Source: Saccharothrix longispora
Lineage (GTDB): Bacteria > Actinomycetota > Actinomycetes > Mycobacteriales > Pseudonocardiaceae
DNA: 64,000 nucleotides
Assembly: GCF_030852425.1 (NCBI RefSeq)
Contig: NZ_NSDM01000012.1
Location: forward strand, 124,001 to 188,000
Direction: 5' to 3'
Below, one piece after another: positions 16,718 to 24,730 of the stretch (positions are counted from its first letter, which is position 1; the number at the start of each line of letters is the position of its first letter). The notes below the pieces were generated by a model. It was not told the origin of the DNA. It made no database searches and saw only the letters and a program-made list of their open reading frames with translations. Made by a program: the position numbers and the translations under genes.

Positions 16718-17691
16718 CGGTCCGCTTCGCGGTGCCGGCGGGCATCGACGACCCGGCGCGGCCCAGCGGCGGCAACGCCTACGACCGCCGGGTCGCCGAC
16801 CTGCTCGGGCTGCGGGTGGTCGAGGTCGGCGGCGACCTGCCCCGGCCCGCGCGGGCGGACGACCTCGAGCGCGTGCTGCGGGACGTGCCGGACGGGGACG
16901 TCGTGCTGCTGGACGGGCTGGTGGCGTGCGGGGTGCCCGAGGTCGTCGTGCCGCACTCCCGGCGGGTGCGGGTCGTCGTCCTGGTGCACCTGCCGTTGGC
17001 CGACGAGACCGGGTTGCCCGCCGCGGTGGCGGCGGACCTCGACGCGCGCGAGCGGCGGGTGCTGCGGGCCGCGTCGGCGGTGGTCGCGACCGGTCCCGGG
17101 GCGGCGAGGGGGGTCGCCGCGCGCCACGGGCTCGGGCACGTGCACGTGGCGCCGCCCGGTGTCGACCCGGCTCCCGCGTCCCGCGGCACGGACGGTGCCT
17201 CGCGGTTGCTGTGCGTCGCCTCGCTGACCCCGCGCAAGGGTCACGACGTGCTGCTCGACGCGCTGGCGGGGAACGCCGACGCGCCGTGGACGTGCGCGTT
17301 CGTCGGCGCGGGGAGCCTGGGGCACGACCTGGGCGACCGGGTCGAGCTGCCCGGTCCGCTCACCGGTGACGCGCTGGCCGCGCAGTACGACCGGGCGGAC
17401 CTGTTCGTGCTGGCCTCGCGCGCCGAGACCTACGGCATGGTGGTGACCGAGGCGCTGGCGCGCGGCGTGCCGGTCATCGCGAGTGCCGTGCCGGACGCGC
17501 TCGGTGACGGCGGTGTGCTGCTGCCCGCCGGTGACGCCGAGGCGTTCACGGGGGCGTTGCGGCGGTGGTTCGCGGACGCCGGGTGGCGCGCCGAGCTGCG
17601 GGGACGGGCCCTGCGCCGCCGAGCCGCACTGTCCACTTGGGAGGAAACGGCGGACGCGCTGGCGGGGGTGCTGGCTAGTCTGCGGCCATGA
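16714..17691 (+). CDS. GT4-family glycosyltransferase
   Basis: The 325-residue enzyme has a shortened GT-B N-terminal domain (residues 1-150) and a typical C-terminal donor-binding domain. The latter contains [20 protein letters not shown] and the E-x7-E motif region [20 protein letters not shown]. The GTG at 16714 overlaps the stop of the preceding gene, and the stop overlaps the methyltransferase start, so the four-gene run 16319-19420 is one translationally coupled operon. The acceptor is unknown; the context suggests a lipid or pterin-like aglycone. Confidence 0.88.
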   Translation: MTVRFAVPAGIDDPARPSGGNAYDRRVADLLGLRVVEVGGDLPRPARADDLERVLRDVPDGDVVLLDGLVACGVPEVVVPHSRRVRVVVLVHLPLADETGLPAAVAADLDARERRVLRAASAVVATGPGAARGVAARHGLGHVHVAPPGVDPAPASRGTDGASRLLCVASLTPRKGHDVLLDALAGNADAPWTCAFVGAGSLGHDLGDRVELPGPLTGDALAAQYDRADLFVLASRAETYGMVVTEALARGVPVIASAVPDALGDGGVLLPAGDAEAFTGALRRWFADAGWRAELRGRALRRRAALSTWEETADALAGVLASLRP

Positions 17692-18464
17692 GCACCCCTG
17701 GCTTCGCCCCGGAATGGCTGGCACTGCGCGAGGGGGCCGACGCCGACGCGCGCTCGACGGCCCTGGTGGACCGACTCGTCGGGATCCATCTGAACCGGGA
17801 CCCCCTCGTGGTACGTGATCTCGGGTGTGGGACGGGATCGCAGGGACGGTGGCTCGGCCGGCGGCTGGGCGGGGCGCAGCACTGGGTGCTGCACGACCGC
17901 GACCCCCGCCTGCTCGACCTGGCGAGGTCGGGCGTGACGGGGCCGGGGGTGACCGCCGAGACGCGGGAGGGCGACCTGACCGCGCTCACCGCCGCCGACC
18001 TGGCGGGCACGTCGCTCGTCACCGCGTCGGCGCTGCTCGACCTGCTGACGGCGGACCAGGTGCGCGGCCTCGCCGGGGCGTGCGCGGGAGCCGGGTGCCC
18101 GGCGCTGTTCACGCTGTCCGTGGTGGGCCGGGTCGAGTTCGCGGCGGCCGAGGCGCTGGACGCCGCGTTCGAGGCCGCGTTCAACGACCACCAGCGGCGC
18201 GGCGGGCTGCTCGGCCCGGACGCGGTGGGCGCCGCCGCGGCCGCGTTCGGGGAGCTGGGCGCGACCGTGACGACGAGCCCGAGCCCGTGGCGGCTGGGGC
18301 CGGAACGGGCGGCGCTGGCGCGGGAGTGGCTGCGCGGCTGGGTGGGCGCGGCCGTCGAGCAGGAACCCGGGCTGGCCGACGAAGCCCCCGACTACCTGCG
18401 GCGCAAGGCCGCCGACCCGCGCGTGGTCGTGCACCACGCGGACCTGCTGGCGGTGCCGTCGTGA
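17688..18464 (+). CDS. class I SAM-dependent methyltransferase
   Basis: The 258-residue protein shows motif I DLGCGTGSQGRWL (about 44-56), an acidic post-I residue in LHDRDPRLLDLA, and motif II near ALLDLL. The C-terminal half (residues 150-258) is helical and probably binds the acceptor. It starts 4 bases before the glycosyltransferase stop and ends 4 bases into the next gene. What it methylates is not deducible from sequence. Confidence 0.88.
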   Translation: MSTPGFAPEWLALREGADADARSTALVDRLVGIHLNRDPLVVRDLGCGTGSQGRWLGRRLGGAQHWVLHDRDPRLLDLARSGVTGPGVTAETREGDLTALTAADLAGTSLVTASALLDLLTADQVRGLAGACAGAGCPALFTLSVVGRVEFAAAEALDAAFEAAFNDHQRRGGLLGPDAVGAAAAAFGELGATVTTSPSPWRLGPERAALAREWLRGWVGAAVEQEPGLADEAPDYLRRKAADPRVVVHHADLLAVPS

Positions 18465-19420
18465 CGCGCCTGTGGCCGTGGCTGCGGCTCGTCCTCGCGG
18501 TCGGCGTCCTGGCGGCGCTGGGGTGGCGGCTCGGCACGGACGCGTTCCTCGACGGGTTGCGCGCCGTCACCGGCTGGTCGGTGGTGACGGCGCTGGGCAT
18601 CGGGCTGCTGACGACGGTGCTCAGCGCGTGGCGGTGGTGCCTGATCGCCCGCCGGCTCGGCCTGCCGCTGACGCTGCGCGCGGCCGTCCCCGACTACTAC
18701 CGGGGCCTGCTGCTCAACGCCGTGCTGCCCGCCGGGGTGCTCGGCGACGTGCACCGGGCGGTCGACCACGGCCGCCAGTCCGGCGACGTGGCGCGCGGCG
18801 TGCGGGCGGTGCTGTTCGAGCGGTCCGCCGGCCAGGTGGTGCTCGTCGCCGCCGGCCTGGTGGTGCTGGTGGCCGGCACGGCGGACGTCGACCTCTCCGG
18901 ACCGGTGGCCGCCGGACCGGTGGTGGCCGGGCTGGTGGTGGCGGTCCTCCTCGCGACCGGGTCGCGGCGGGCGCGGCGGGCGCTGGCGGCGGTGTGGGCG
19001 GACGCGCGGGTCGGCCTGCTCGCGCCGGCCGTGCTGCCGAAGGTGCTGCTGGCCTCGGCGGCGACCCTCGCCGGGCACGTGGCGCTGTTCGCGGTCGCCG
19101 CCGACGCCGCCGGGGTGGACGCCCCCCTCGGCCAGGTGGCGGCGCTGGCCGTCCTCGCGCTGCTGGTGATGGCGGTGCCGGTCAACGTCGGCGGGTTCGG
19201 GCCGCGCGAGGCGTTCCTCGCGGTCGCGTTCGGCGCGGCCGGGCTGGGCGCCGCGCAGGGCCTGACCACCGGCGTGGTCTACGGCGCGCTCGCGCTGGTG
19301 GCCGGCCTGCCCGGCGTCGTGCCGCTGCTGCGCACCCGGTCAGAACAGCGCCAGGTAGCCCCCGAACGCCTCGACGAGCGCCGCGACGACCAGCTCGCCC
19401 TTGCGGGCCGACGCCAGTGA
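18461..19420 (+). CDS. lysylphosphatidylglycerol synthase TM-region (UPF0104) membrane protein
   Basis: This 319-residue protein has about eight membrane helices and no synthetase domain. It matches the flippase-like half of MprF (the LPG_synthase_TM family), including AWRWCLIARRLGL near 50 and the VNVGGFGPREA segment near 245. Such proteins sit in lipid or glycolipid clusters and may translocate a lipid product. The GTG at 18461 overlaps the methyltransferase stop. The last 81 bases overlap the 3' end of the convergent creatininase gene. Confidence 0.82.
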   Translation: MTRLWPWLRLVLAVGVLAALGWRLGTDAFLDGLRAVTGWSVVTALGIGLLTTVLSAWRWCLIARRLGLPLTLRAAVPDYYRGLLLNAVLPAGVLGDVHRAVDHGRQSGDVARGVRAVLFERSAGQVVLVAAGLVVLVAGTADVDLSGPVAAGPVVAGLVVAVLLATGSRRARRALAAVWADARVGLLAPAVLPKVLLASAATLAGHVALFAVAADAAGVDAPLGQVAALAVLALLVMAVPVNVGGFGPREAFLAVAFGAAGLGAAQGLTTGVVYGALALVAGLPGVVPLLRTRSEQRQVAPERLDERRDDQLALAGRRQ

Positions 19421-20044
19421 CGGCCTGCCCACGACCCCCGACGCGGTGTACGCGGACATGCCGAGCGTCAGCAGGTGCCGGCGGTCGTCGGCGAGGTGGT
19501 CGGCCCCCTCGAAGCCGGGGCGGACCAGCTCCGGGTGGGCGTGCAGCAGGATCGACGTCTCCAGCTCGCCCGCGTGCATGTCGGCGTGGTTGGACGTCTC
19601 CACGCCCGCCGCGGCACGCGCCGCCGCCCAGTCCGCGCCGCTCGGGAACAGCGCCATGCCCTCGGACTCCTGCACGACGTTCGACAGGACGTAGTTGCCG
19701 CCGTGCGCGTTGACCAGCACCAGGTTCGGCACCCCCGACCGGCGCAGGGACTCCGCCACGTCCCCCACGACCGCGTGCAGGGTGCGGGCGGAGATGCTCA
19801 CCGTGCCGGGCCACGCCCCGTGCTCGTGCGAGCAGGAGATCGTGACCGGCGGCAGCACCAGCACGGGGTGCGCGTCCGCGACGGCGCGGGCGACCGCGCA
19901 CGCGACCAGCGTGTCCGTGGCCAGCGGCAGGTGCGGGCCGTGCTGCTCGTGGCTGCCGACGGGCAGCAGCGCGACGGTCGCCCCGCGGTCCCGCACGTCG
20001 GTCGTGGTGTCAGTCGGGAACATGCGCCGAACCGTAGCCAACAC
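19340..20044 (-). CDS. creatininase-family amidohydrolase (possible ArfB-like FAPy deformylase)
   Basis: The 234-residue protein carries the metal site of the creatininase family: H32-E33-x-H35-G-x-H38 with Asp44, the NAHGGN loop at 112-117 and HAGE at 157-160. Archaeal ArfB, which removes formate from the GTP-derived pyrimidine FAPy, belongs to this family, as does mycofactocin MftE; no other mycofactocin genes are nearby. The GTG at 20044 lies 6 bases after the dehydrogenase stop and is preferred for coupling; ATG 20023 is the alternative. Deformylase activity is inferred from family and neighbours. Confidence 0.85.
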   Translation of the reverse strand: MLATVRRMFPTDTTTDVRDRGATVALLPVGSHEQHGPHLPLATDTLVACAVARAVADAHPVLVLPPVTISCSHEHGAWPGTVSISARTLHAVVGDVAESLRRSGVPNLVLVNAHGGNYVLSNVVQESEGMALFPSGADWAAARAAAGVETSNHADMHAGELETSILLHAHPELVRPGFEGADHLADDRRHLLTLGMSAYTASGVVGRPSLASARKGELVVAALVEAFGGYLALF

Positions 20045-20050
20045 CGGTGG

Positions 20051-21013
20051 TCAGCGCCGGTAGTCCACGCGGTGGCACAGCGCGGGCAGCTCGCCGCTCG
20101 CCAGGCGCGGCAGCACGTCCGGCAGTTCGTCGAAGCTGCTCTCCCCGGTGATCAGCGCGTCGAACGCGGGGTCGGCGAGCAGTTCCAGCGCCAGCGCCAT
20201 CCGCTCCGCGTACGTGCGGTCCGGGCGCGCCACCGTGCCGACCTGGCTGGCCCGCAACCGCAACCGCCGCGAGTGGAACGCCTCGCCCAGCGGCACCGAC
20301 ACCGGCCGGTCGCCGTACCAGCTCAGCTCCACCACCTCGCCCTCCGCCGCCGACAGCCGCAGCGACGTCGCCAGCCCGGCCCCGGTGGCCGACGCGTGCA
20401 GCACGAGGTCGAGGTCGCCCCGCGCGTCGTCGGGCAGCGCGAACGGCACGCCCAACGCCTCCGCCACCGCCGCCCGCGCCGGGTCGGTGTCCACCAGCTC
20501 CAGGCGCACGCCCGGGACGCGCCGCAGCAGCGCCGCCACCGCGCACCCCACCATCCCCGCGCCGACCACCGCGACCCGGTCGCCCACGCGCGGGCGGGCG
20601 TCCCACAGCGCGTTCACCGCCGTCTCCACGGTCCCCGCCAGCACGGCGCGCCCGGCGGGCACGTCGTCCGGCACGGGCGTCACCGCGTCGGCGGGCACCA
20701 CGTAGTGCGTCTGGTGTGGATGGAGGCAGAACACCGTGCGCCCCAGGAGGGGACCCTCCTCGACGACGCCCACGTTCAGGTAGCCGTACTTGACCGGCCA
20801 CGGGAACTCGCCGTCCTGGAACGGCGCGCGCATCACCGCGTGCTGGCTCTCCGGCACGCCACCGCGCAGCACCAGCGCTTCCGTGCCCCGGCTCACGCCC
20901 GAGAACAGCGTCCGCACCAGCACGTCACCGGGTCCGGGTCCGGGCAGTTCCGCGGACCGGATCTCACTTTTTCCCGATCCGGTGAACCACAGGGCCCTCC
21001 CGACGCGTGTCAT
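20051..21013 (-). CDS. zinc-type alcohol dehydrogenase (MDR superfamily)
   Basis: The 320-residue protein has a GroES-like N-terminal domain ([12 protein letters not shown]) and a Rossmann domain with [13 protein letters not shown] at about 164-176. The common catalytic-zinc GHE motif and the structural-zinc cysteines are not evident, so zinc dependence is uncertain. The ATG at 21013 is preceded by GGAGG. It leads a two-gene operon with the creatininase gene and diverges from the phosphatidyltransferase gene only 44 bases away. The substrate is unknown. Confidence 0.82.
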   Translation of the reverse strand: MTRVGRALWFTGSGKSEIRSAELPGPGPGDVLVRTLFSGVSRGTEALVLRGGVPESQHAVMRAPFQDGEFPWPVKYGYLNVGVVEEGPLLGRTVFCLHPHQTHYVVPADAVTPVPDDVPAGRAVLAGTVETAVNALWDARPRVGDRVAVVGAGMVGCAVAALLRRVPGVRLELVDTDPARAAVAEALGVPFALPDDARGDLDLVLHASATGAGLATSLRLSAAEGEVVELSWYGDRPVSVPLGEAFHSRRLRLRASQVGTVARPDRTYAERMALALELLADPAFDALITGESSFDELPDVLPRLASGELPALCHRVDYRR

Positions 21014-21057
21014 CCAACAACCTCCGGAAAACGGGGCCCACAGCGACGAGGGGCACG

Positions 21058-21813
21058 ATGACCACACTTCAGCACAGCGCGGCGCCGGCCGTGCGCGAAC
21101 CCGCGCTCGGGAAGCCCTTGATGCGGGAACCTTCCCTCTGGGCGGGTGCGCAGGTGCTCCTGCTCGGCGTGCTGGACGGCACCGCCGGCCTCGGCCCGGT
21201 GGGCTGGGTCGCGGGCATCGCCCACGCCGTCGCCACCGCGACCCTGCTCGGCGGCGCGCTCCAGCGGTCCGCCACCGGCCTGGGGCCCGCCGACCGCGTC
21301 ACGCTGGGGCGCGGCCTGCTGGTGGGCGGGGTGACCGCGCTCGTCGCCGGCGGTTCCGGCGCGACCGCGCTGCTCGTCGCGCTCGCCGCCGTGGCGCTGT
21401 CGCTGGACTTCGTCGACGGCCGGGTCGCCCGGCGCACCGGCACCGCGTCCGAGCTGGGCGCGCGGTTCGACATGGAGGTCGACGCGTTCCTCATCCTCGT
21501 GCTGAGCCTGCACGTCGCGCTCGCGCTCGGGCCGTGGGTGCTCGCGATCGGCGTGCTGAGGTACGCGTTCGTCGCCGCCTCGTGGGGGCTGACCTGGCTG
21601 CGCGCGCCGCTGCCGCCGAGCCGCGCGCGCAAGGTCGTGGCCGCCGTGCAGGGGATCGTGCTGGTGGTCGCCGCGTCCGGCCTCGCGCCGCCGGCCGGCG
21701 TCCTGGTGGGACTCGCGCTCGGCGCGCTCGTCTGGTCGTTCGGCCGTGATGTCGCCCGGCTGCGGCGGGACGCCGCCGTCCGGGTCGTGGGAAGGGGAGT
21801 GGCCCGTGTCTGA
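21058..21813 (+). CDS. CDP-alcohol phosphatidyltransferase family protein
   Basis: The 251-residue membrane enzyme carries the complete family signature D117-x2-D120-G-x2-A-R-x8-G-x3-D138-x3-D142, so the two-metal active site is intact. About six membrane helices surround it. Such enzymes move a CDP-linked phosphoalcohol or phosphatidyl group onto an alcohol. The ATG at 21058 follows GAGGGG; an in-frame ATG at 21007 exists but would reach into the divergent dehydrogenase gene. It overlaps the DoxX-like gene and supports a lipid-type product for the cluster. Confidence 0.88.
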   Translation: MTTLQHSAAPAVREPALGKPLMREPSLWAGAQVLLLGVLDGTAGLGPVGWVAGIAHAVATATLLGGALQRSATGLGPADRVTLGRGLLVGGVTALVAGGSGATALLVALAAVALSLDFVDGRVARRTGTASELGARFDMEVDAFLILVLSLHVALALGPWVLAIGVLRYAFVAASWGLTWLRAPLPPSRARKVVAAVQGIVLVVAASGLAPPAGVLVGLALGALVWSFGRDVARLRRDAAVRVVGRGVARV

Positions 21814-22216
21814 CCGTGCCTCGACCGCGCGCGTCGCGGGCGACGTGGTGCTCTGGGTGGTCCAGGTGCTGCTGGCCGCGTACTTCGTCCACAGCGGGCT
21901 GTCGCTGTTCGGCGACGGGTACGTCGGCAAGTTCGAGAAGATCGGGTTCGGCCAGTGGCTGCGGTACGCGACGGGGGTGCTGGAGGTCGCCGGGGCGCTG
22001 GGCCTGCTCGTGCCGCGGCTGTGCGGCCCGGCGGCGCTCGGGCTGGTGGGCGTGATGGCGGGCGCGGTGTGCACCGAGCTGTTCGTCCTCGGGGACACCG
22101 GGGGCGCCGTGCTGCCGGCCGAGCTGCTCGTGGTGGCGGCGGTGATCGCGTTCTTCCGCCGCGACACCGTGCGCGACCTGGTCGGGGGGCCGCGGTCTCA
22201 GCGCTTGGGGAAGTAG
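21806..22216 (+). CDS. DoxX/MauE-like small membrane protein
   Basis: The 136-residue protein has four predicted membrane helices and the DoxX-type core FGQWLRYATGVLEVAGALGLL (first helix pair). The start is taken as GTG 21806, 8 bases inside the end of the phosphatidyltransferase gene and preceded by AAGGGGAG. Its 3' end overlaps the convergent reductase gene by 19 bases. DoxX proteins are linked to redox or quinone functions; the role here is unknown. Confidence 0.75.
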   Translation: MSDRASTARVAGDVVLWVVQVLLAAYFVHSGLSLFGDGYVGKFEKIGFGQWLRYATGVLEVAGALGLLVPRLCGPAALGLVGVMAGAVCTELFVLGDTGGAVLPAELLVVAAVIAFFRRDTVRDLVGGPRSQRLGK

Positions 22217-22866
22217 CGCAGGACGGCGACGTCACCGAGCCTGGCGACCTCTTCGAGGTGGAAGCGGCGGGCCGGGCCGCCGGGGAACCCGGCCGGCTGG
22301 AGGAAGCGCGGGGCGGTGGCCTGCCCGATCAGCATGGGTGCGACCGCCATGCGGATCTCGTCGGCCAGCCCGGCGGAGAGGAAGCCGGTGTGGATCGCGC
22401 TGCCGCCCTCCACCATGAGCCGCCCCACGCCCCGGCCGCCCAGGTCGTCGAGCAGCGCGCCGAAGTCGACGCTCGGGCCGAGGGGCACGACGTCGGCGAG
22501 GTCGGCCAGCGCCGAGGCCGTCCGGTGGCCGGAATCCGTGGTGTAGACGACCTTGTCGCCGCCGCAGTGCCAGAACGCGCGGTCCCGGTCGAGCTCCCCG
22601 CTGCCGGTCACGACGACCTTGAGCGGGAACTCCGGCCGCCCGGCCCCGACGCGCCCGGCCCGCCGCTCGGGGCTGTTGACCAGCAGGCGGGGGTTGTCGC
22701 GGCGCACGGTGGCCGCGCCGACGAGGATCGCGTCGGACTCGGCGCGGACCCGGTCGACGTGGTCGAAGTCCTCGGCGTTGGACAGCGGGAACCGCTCGGT
22801 CCCGTCGTCGTCGATGTGGCCGTCCACGCTGACCGCGACGCTGAGCAGGACGTACGGGCGAGTCAC
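22198..22866 (-). CDS. RibD C-terminal-type pyrimidine reductase (ArfC-like)
   Basis: The 222-residue protein is a free-standing RibD_C/DHFR-like reductase. It starts with LLSVAVSVDGHIDDD, has the DAILVGAATVRRDNPRLLV segment, and ends with the LMVEGGSAIHTGFL motif of the NADPH-binding fold. It has no deaminase domain. In archaea the stand-alone homologue ArfC reduces the ribose of the deformylated FAPy product. With the cyclohydrolase variant and the creatininase in the same cluster, the same chemistry is plausible here. Expression is leftward, from the gap it shares with the sulfatase gene. Confidence 0.87.
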   Translation of the reverse strand: MTRPYVLLSVAVSVDGHIDDDGTERFPLSNAEDFDHVDRVRAESDAILVGAATVRRDNPRLLVNSPERRAGRVGAGRPEFPLKVVVTGSGELDRDRAFWHCGGDKVVYTTDSGHRTASALADLADVVPLGPSVDFGALLDDLGGRGVGRLMVEGGSAIHTGFLSAGLADEIRMAVAPMLIGQATAPRFLQPAGFPGGPARRFHLEEVARLGDVAVLRYFPKR

Positions 22867-22940
22867 GCCCCCAACCTACCCACGCGGGTCGTTCGCCGAA
22901 CCCCCTCGACGAGAGCCGAGTGCCGAACCAGGAGGACCGC

Positions 22941-24659
22941 ATGGCGGTGGCCGAGCCCGACCCCGGGTCCACGCCCGACCCCGGGGCCGCCCCCGGGTCG
23001 GGGACCGTCGGACCGGGGACCGCGGGCGTCGCCCGGGAAGCGCGGCCGGGGCGGGGGAGGCGGGTGGCGTCCGCCGCGCTGACCGGGTCCGCCGCGCTGC
23101 TGGTGGTGTTCGCCCTCCTCGCGCCGGCCGACCTCGACCGGTTCACCGCCGCCGCGTTCCTGCGCATCCCGGTGGAGGGCCTGCTGTTCGCGCTGCTCCT
23201 CCTGGTCCTCCCGCCGCGCGCCCGCGGCCCGGTGGCGTCGCTCGGCGGGGTCCTGCTGGGGCTGCTGCTCGTGGTCAAGGTCGCGGACATCGGGTTCGAC
23301 CTGGTGCTGTACCGGCCGTTCGACCTCGTCCTCGACTGGCCGCTGCTCGCCCCCGCCGTCGACTACGTGGACGTCACCGCGGGTCGGTTCGCGGCCGTCG
23401 CGGCCGTGGTGGGGACCGTGCTGCTGATCGGCGCGGTGGTGCTGCTGACGGCCCGGTCGGTGCTGCGGCTGGGCCGCCGTGCCGCCGCGCACCGGGTGGG
23501 CGTGACGCGGGCGCTGGTCGCGGTGGCCGTCCTGTGGGTCGGGTTCGCGGCGCCCGGCGTGGGCTTCGAGCCCGGCGTGCCGGTGGCCTCGCGCAGCGCG
23601 GCGGCCTTCGTGGGCGACCACGCCCGCGCGGTGCGGGTCGGGCTGCGCGACCGGGAGGCGTTCGCGGCCGAGGCGTCGACCGACGCGTTCCGCGACGTGC
23701 CCGCCGACGAGCTGCTGACCTCGTTGCGCGGCAAGGACGTCGTGCTCGCGTTCGTGGAGAGCTACGGGCGCTCGGCGGTGGAGGACCCGGCGCTGGCGCC
23801 GGTCGTCGGGGCAGCCCTGGACGACGGCACGCGCCGCCTCGCCGCCGCCGGGTACGCCGCGCGCAGCGCCTACCTGACCTCGCCCACGGCGGGCGGCGGC
23901 AGCTGGCTCGCCCAGGCGACCCTGCTGTCCGGGCTGTGGGTGGACAACCAGCAGCGCTACCGCACCCTCGTGTCGAGCGACCGGCTCACGCTCAACGGCG
24001 CGTTCCGGCGCGCGGGATGGCGCTCGGTGGGCGTCGTCCCGGGCATCACCCGCGCCTGGCCGGAGGGGGAGTTCTTCCGCCACCACCGGATCTACGCCGC
24101 CGACGACCTCGGCTACCGGGGACCCCGGTTCGGCTACGCGACCATGCCCGACCAGTACGCCCTGTCGGCGTTCCAGGAGCGCGAGCGGCAACCCGGTCAC
24201 GAGCCGGTGGTGGCCGTGGTCCCGCTGCTGTCCAGCCACGCCCCGTGGACGCCCCTGCCGACCCGGCTGCCGTGGGAGGACGTGGGCGACGGCGCGGTGT
24301 TCGCCGACATGGCGGCGGGCGAGGAGCCGCCGGACGCCGTCTTCGGCCGCGACCCGGACGTGGTGCGCGCCGACTACGCGAGGTCCGTCGCGTACGCGGT
24401 GGACACGGTGGTGTCCTACGTGGAGACCTACGGCGACGACGACACCGTGCTCGTCTTCCTCGGCGACCACCAGCCGGCGCAGGTGGTGACCGGGGAAGGC
24501 GCCTCGAAGGACGTGCCGATCACCGTCGTCACCCGCGACGCGTCCCTCCTGGCGCGCACCGACCCGTGGGGCTGGACCGACGGCCTCACGCCCGCGCCGG
24601 ACGCGCCGGTGCGCCCGATGGACGCCTTCCGCGACCAGTTCCTCACCGCCTTCCGCTGA
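22941..24659 (+). CDS. LtaS-like sulfatase/phosphoglycerol transferase membrane protein
   Basis: The 572-residue protein has a proline-rich N-terminus, four to five membrane helices (about 35-190) and a large extracytoplasmic alkaline-phosphatase-fold domain. Metal-site elements are visible: AFVESYGRS near 275, the Ser/Thr-rich nucleophile region TSPTAGGGSW, LLSSHAPWTP and FLGDHQP. LtaS-type enzymes add phosphoalcohol groups to lipids or glycans, so it could decorate the cluster product outside the membrane. The ATG at 22941 follows GGAGG by 5 bases. Confidence 0.82.
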   Translation: MAVAEPDPGSTPDPGAAPGSGTVGPGTAGVAREARPGRGRRVASAALTGSAALLVVFALLAPADLDRFTAAAFLRIPVEGLLFALLLLVLPPRARGPVASLGGVLLGLLLVVKVADIGFDLVLYRPFDLVLDWPLLAPAVDYVDVTAGRFAAVAAVVGTVLLIGAVVLLTARSVLRLGRRAAAHRVGVTRALVAVAVLWVGFAAPGVGFEPGVPVASRSAAAFVGDHARAVRVGLRDREAFAAEASTDAFRDVPADELLTSLRGKDVVLAFVESYGRSAVEDPALAPVVGAALDDGTRRLAAAGYAARSAYLTSPTAGGGSWLAQATLLSGLWVDNQQRYRTLVSSDRLTLNGAFRRAGWRSVGVVPGITRAWPEGEFFRHHRIYAADDLGYRGPRFGYATMPDQYALSAFQERERQPGHEPVVAVVPLLSSHAPWTPLPTRLPWEDVGDGAVFADMAAGEEPPDAVFGRDPDVVRADYARSVAYAVDTVVSYVETYGDDDTVLVFLGDHQPAQVVTGEGASKDVPITVVTRDASLLARTDPWGWTDGLTPAPDAPVRPMDAFRDQFLTAFR

Positions 24660-24686
24660 CCCGCCGAGCCGGAGCGGCCCCGTGGT

Positions 24687-24727
24687 CCGGCCACCGGGTC
24701 GCGCCGGGCGTGAGGGGCGGTGGCCGG
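24687..24727. terminator. possible bidirectional hairpin
   Basis: Ten-base perfect arms CCGGCCACCG and CGGTGGCCGG are separated by 21 bases, between the convergent sulfatase and permease genes. The loop is long, so the call is weak. Confidence 0.3.
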
Positions 24728-24730
24728 CGG

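Noticed and set aside
19340..20044. Creatininase-family gene as mycofactocin MftE
   Set aside because: No mftA, mftB, mftC, mftD or mftF-like genes lie in the window; the neighbours are cyclohydrolase and reductase genes instead.
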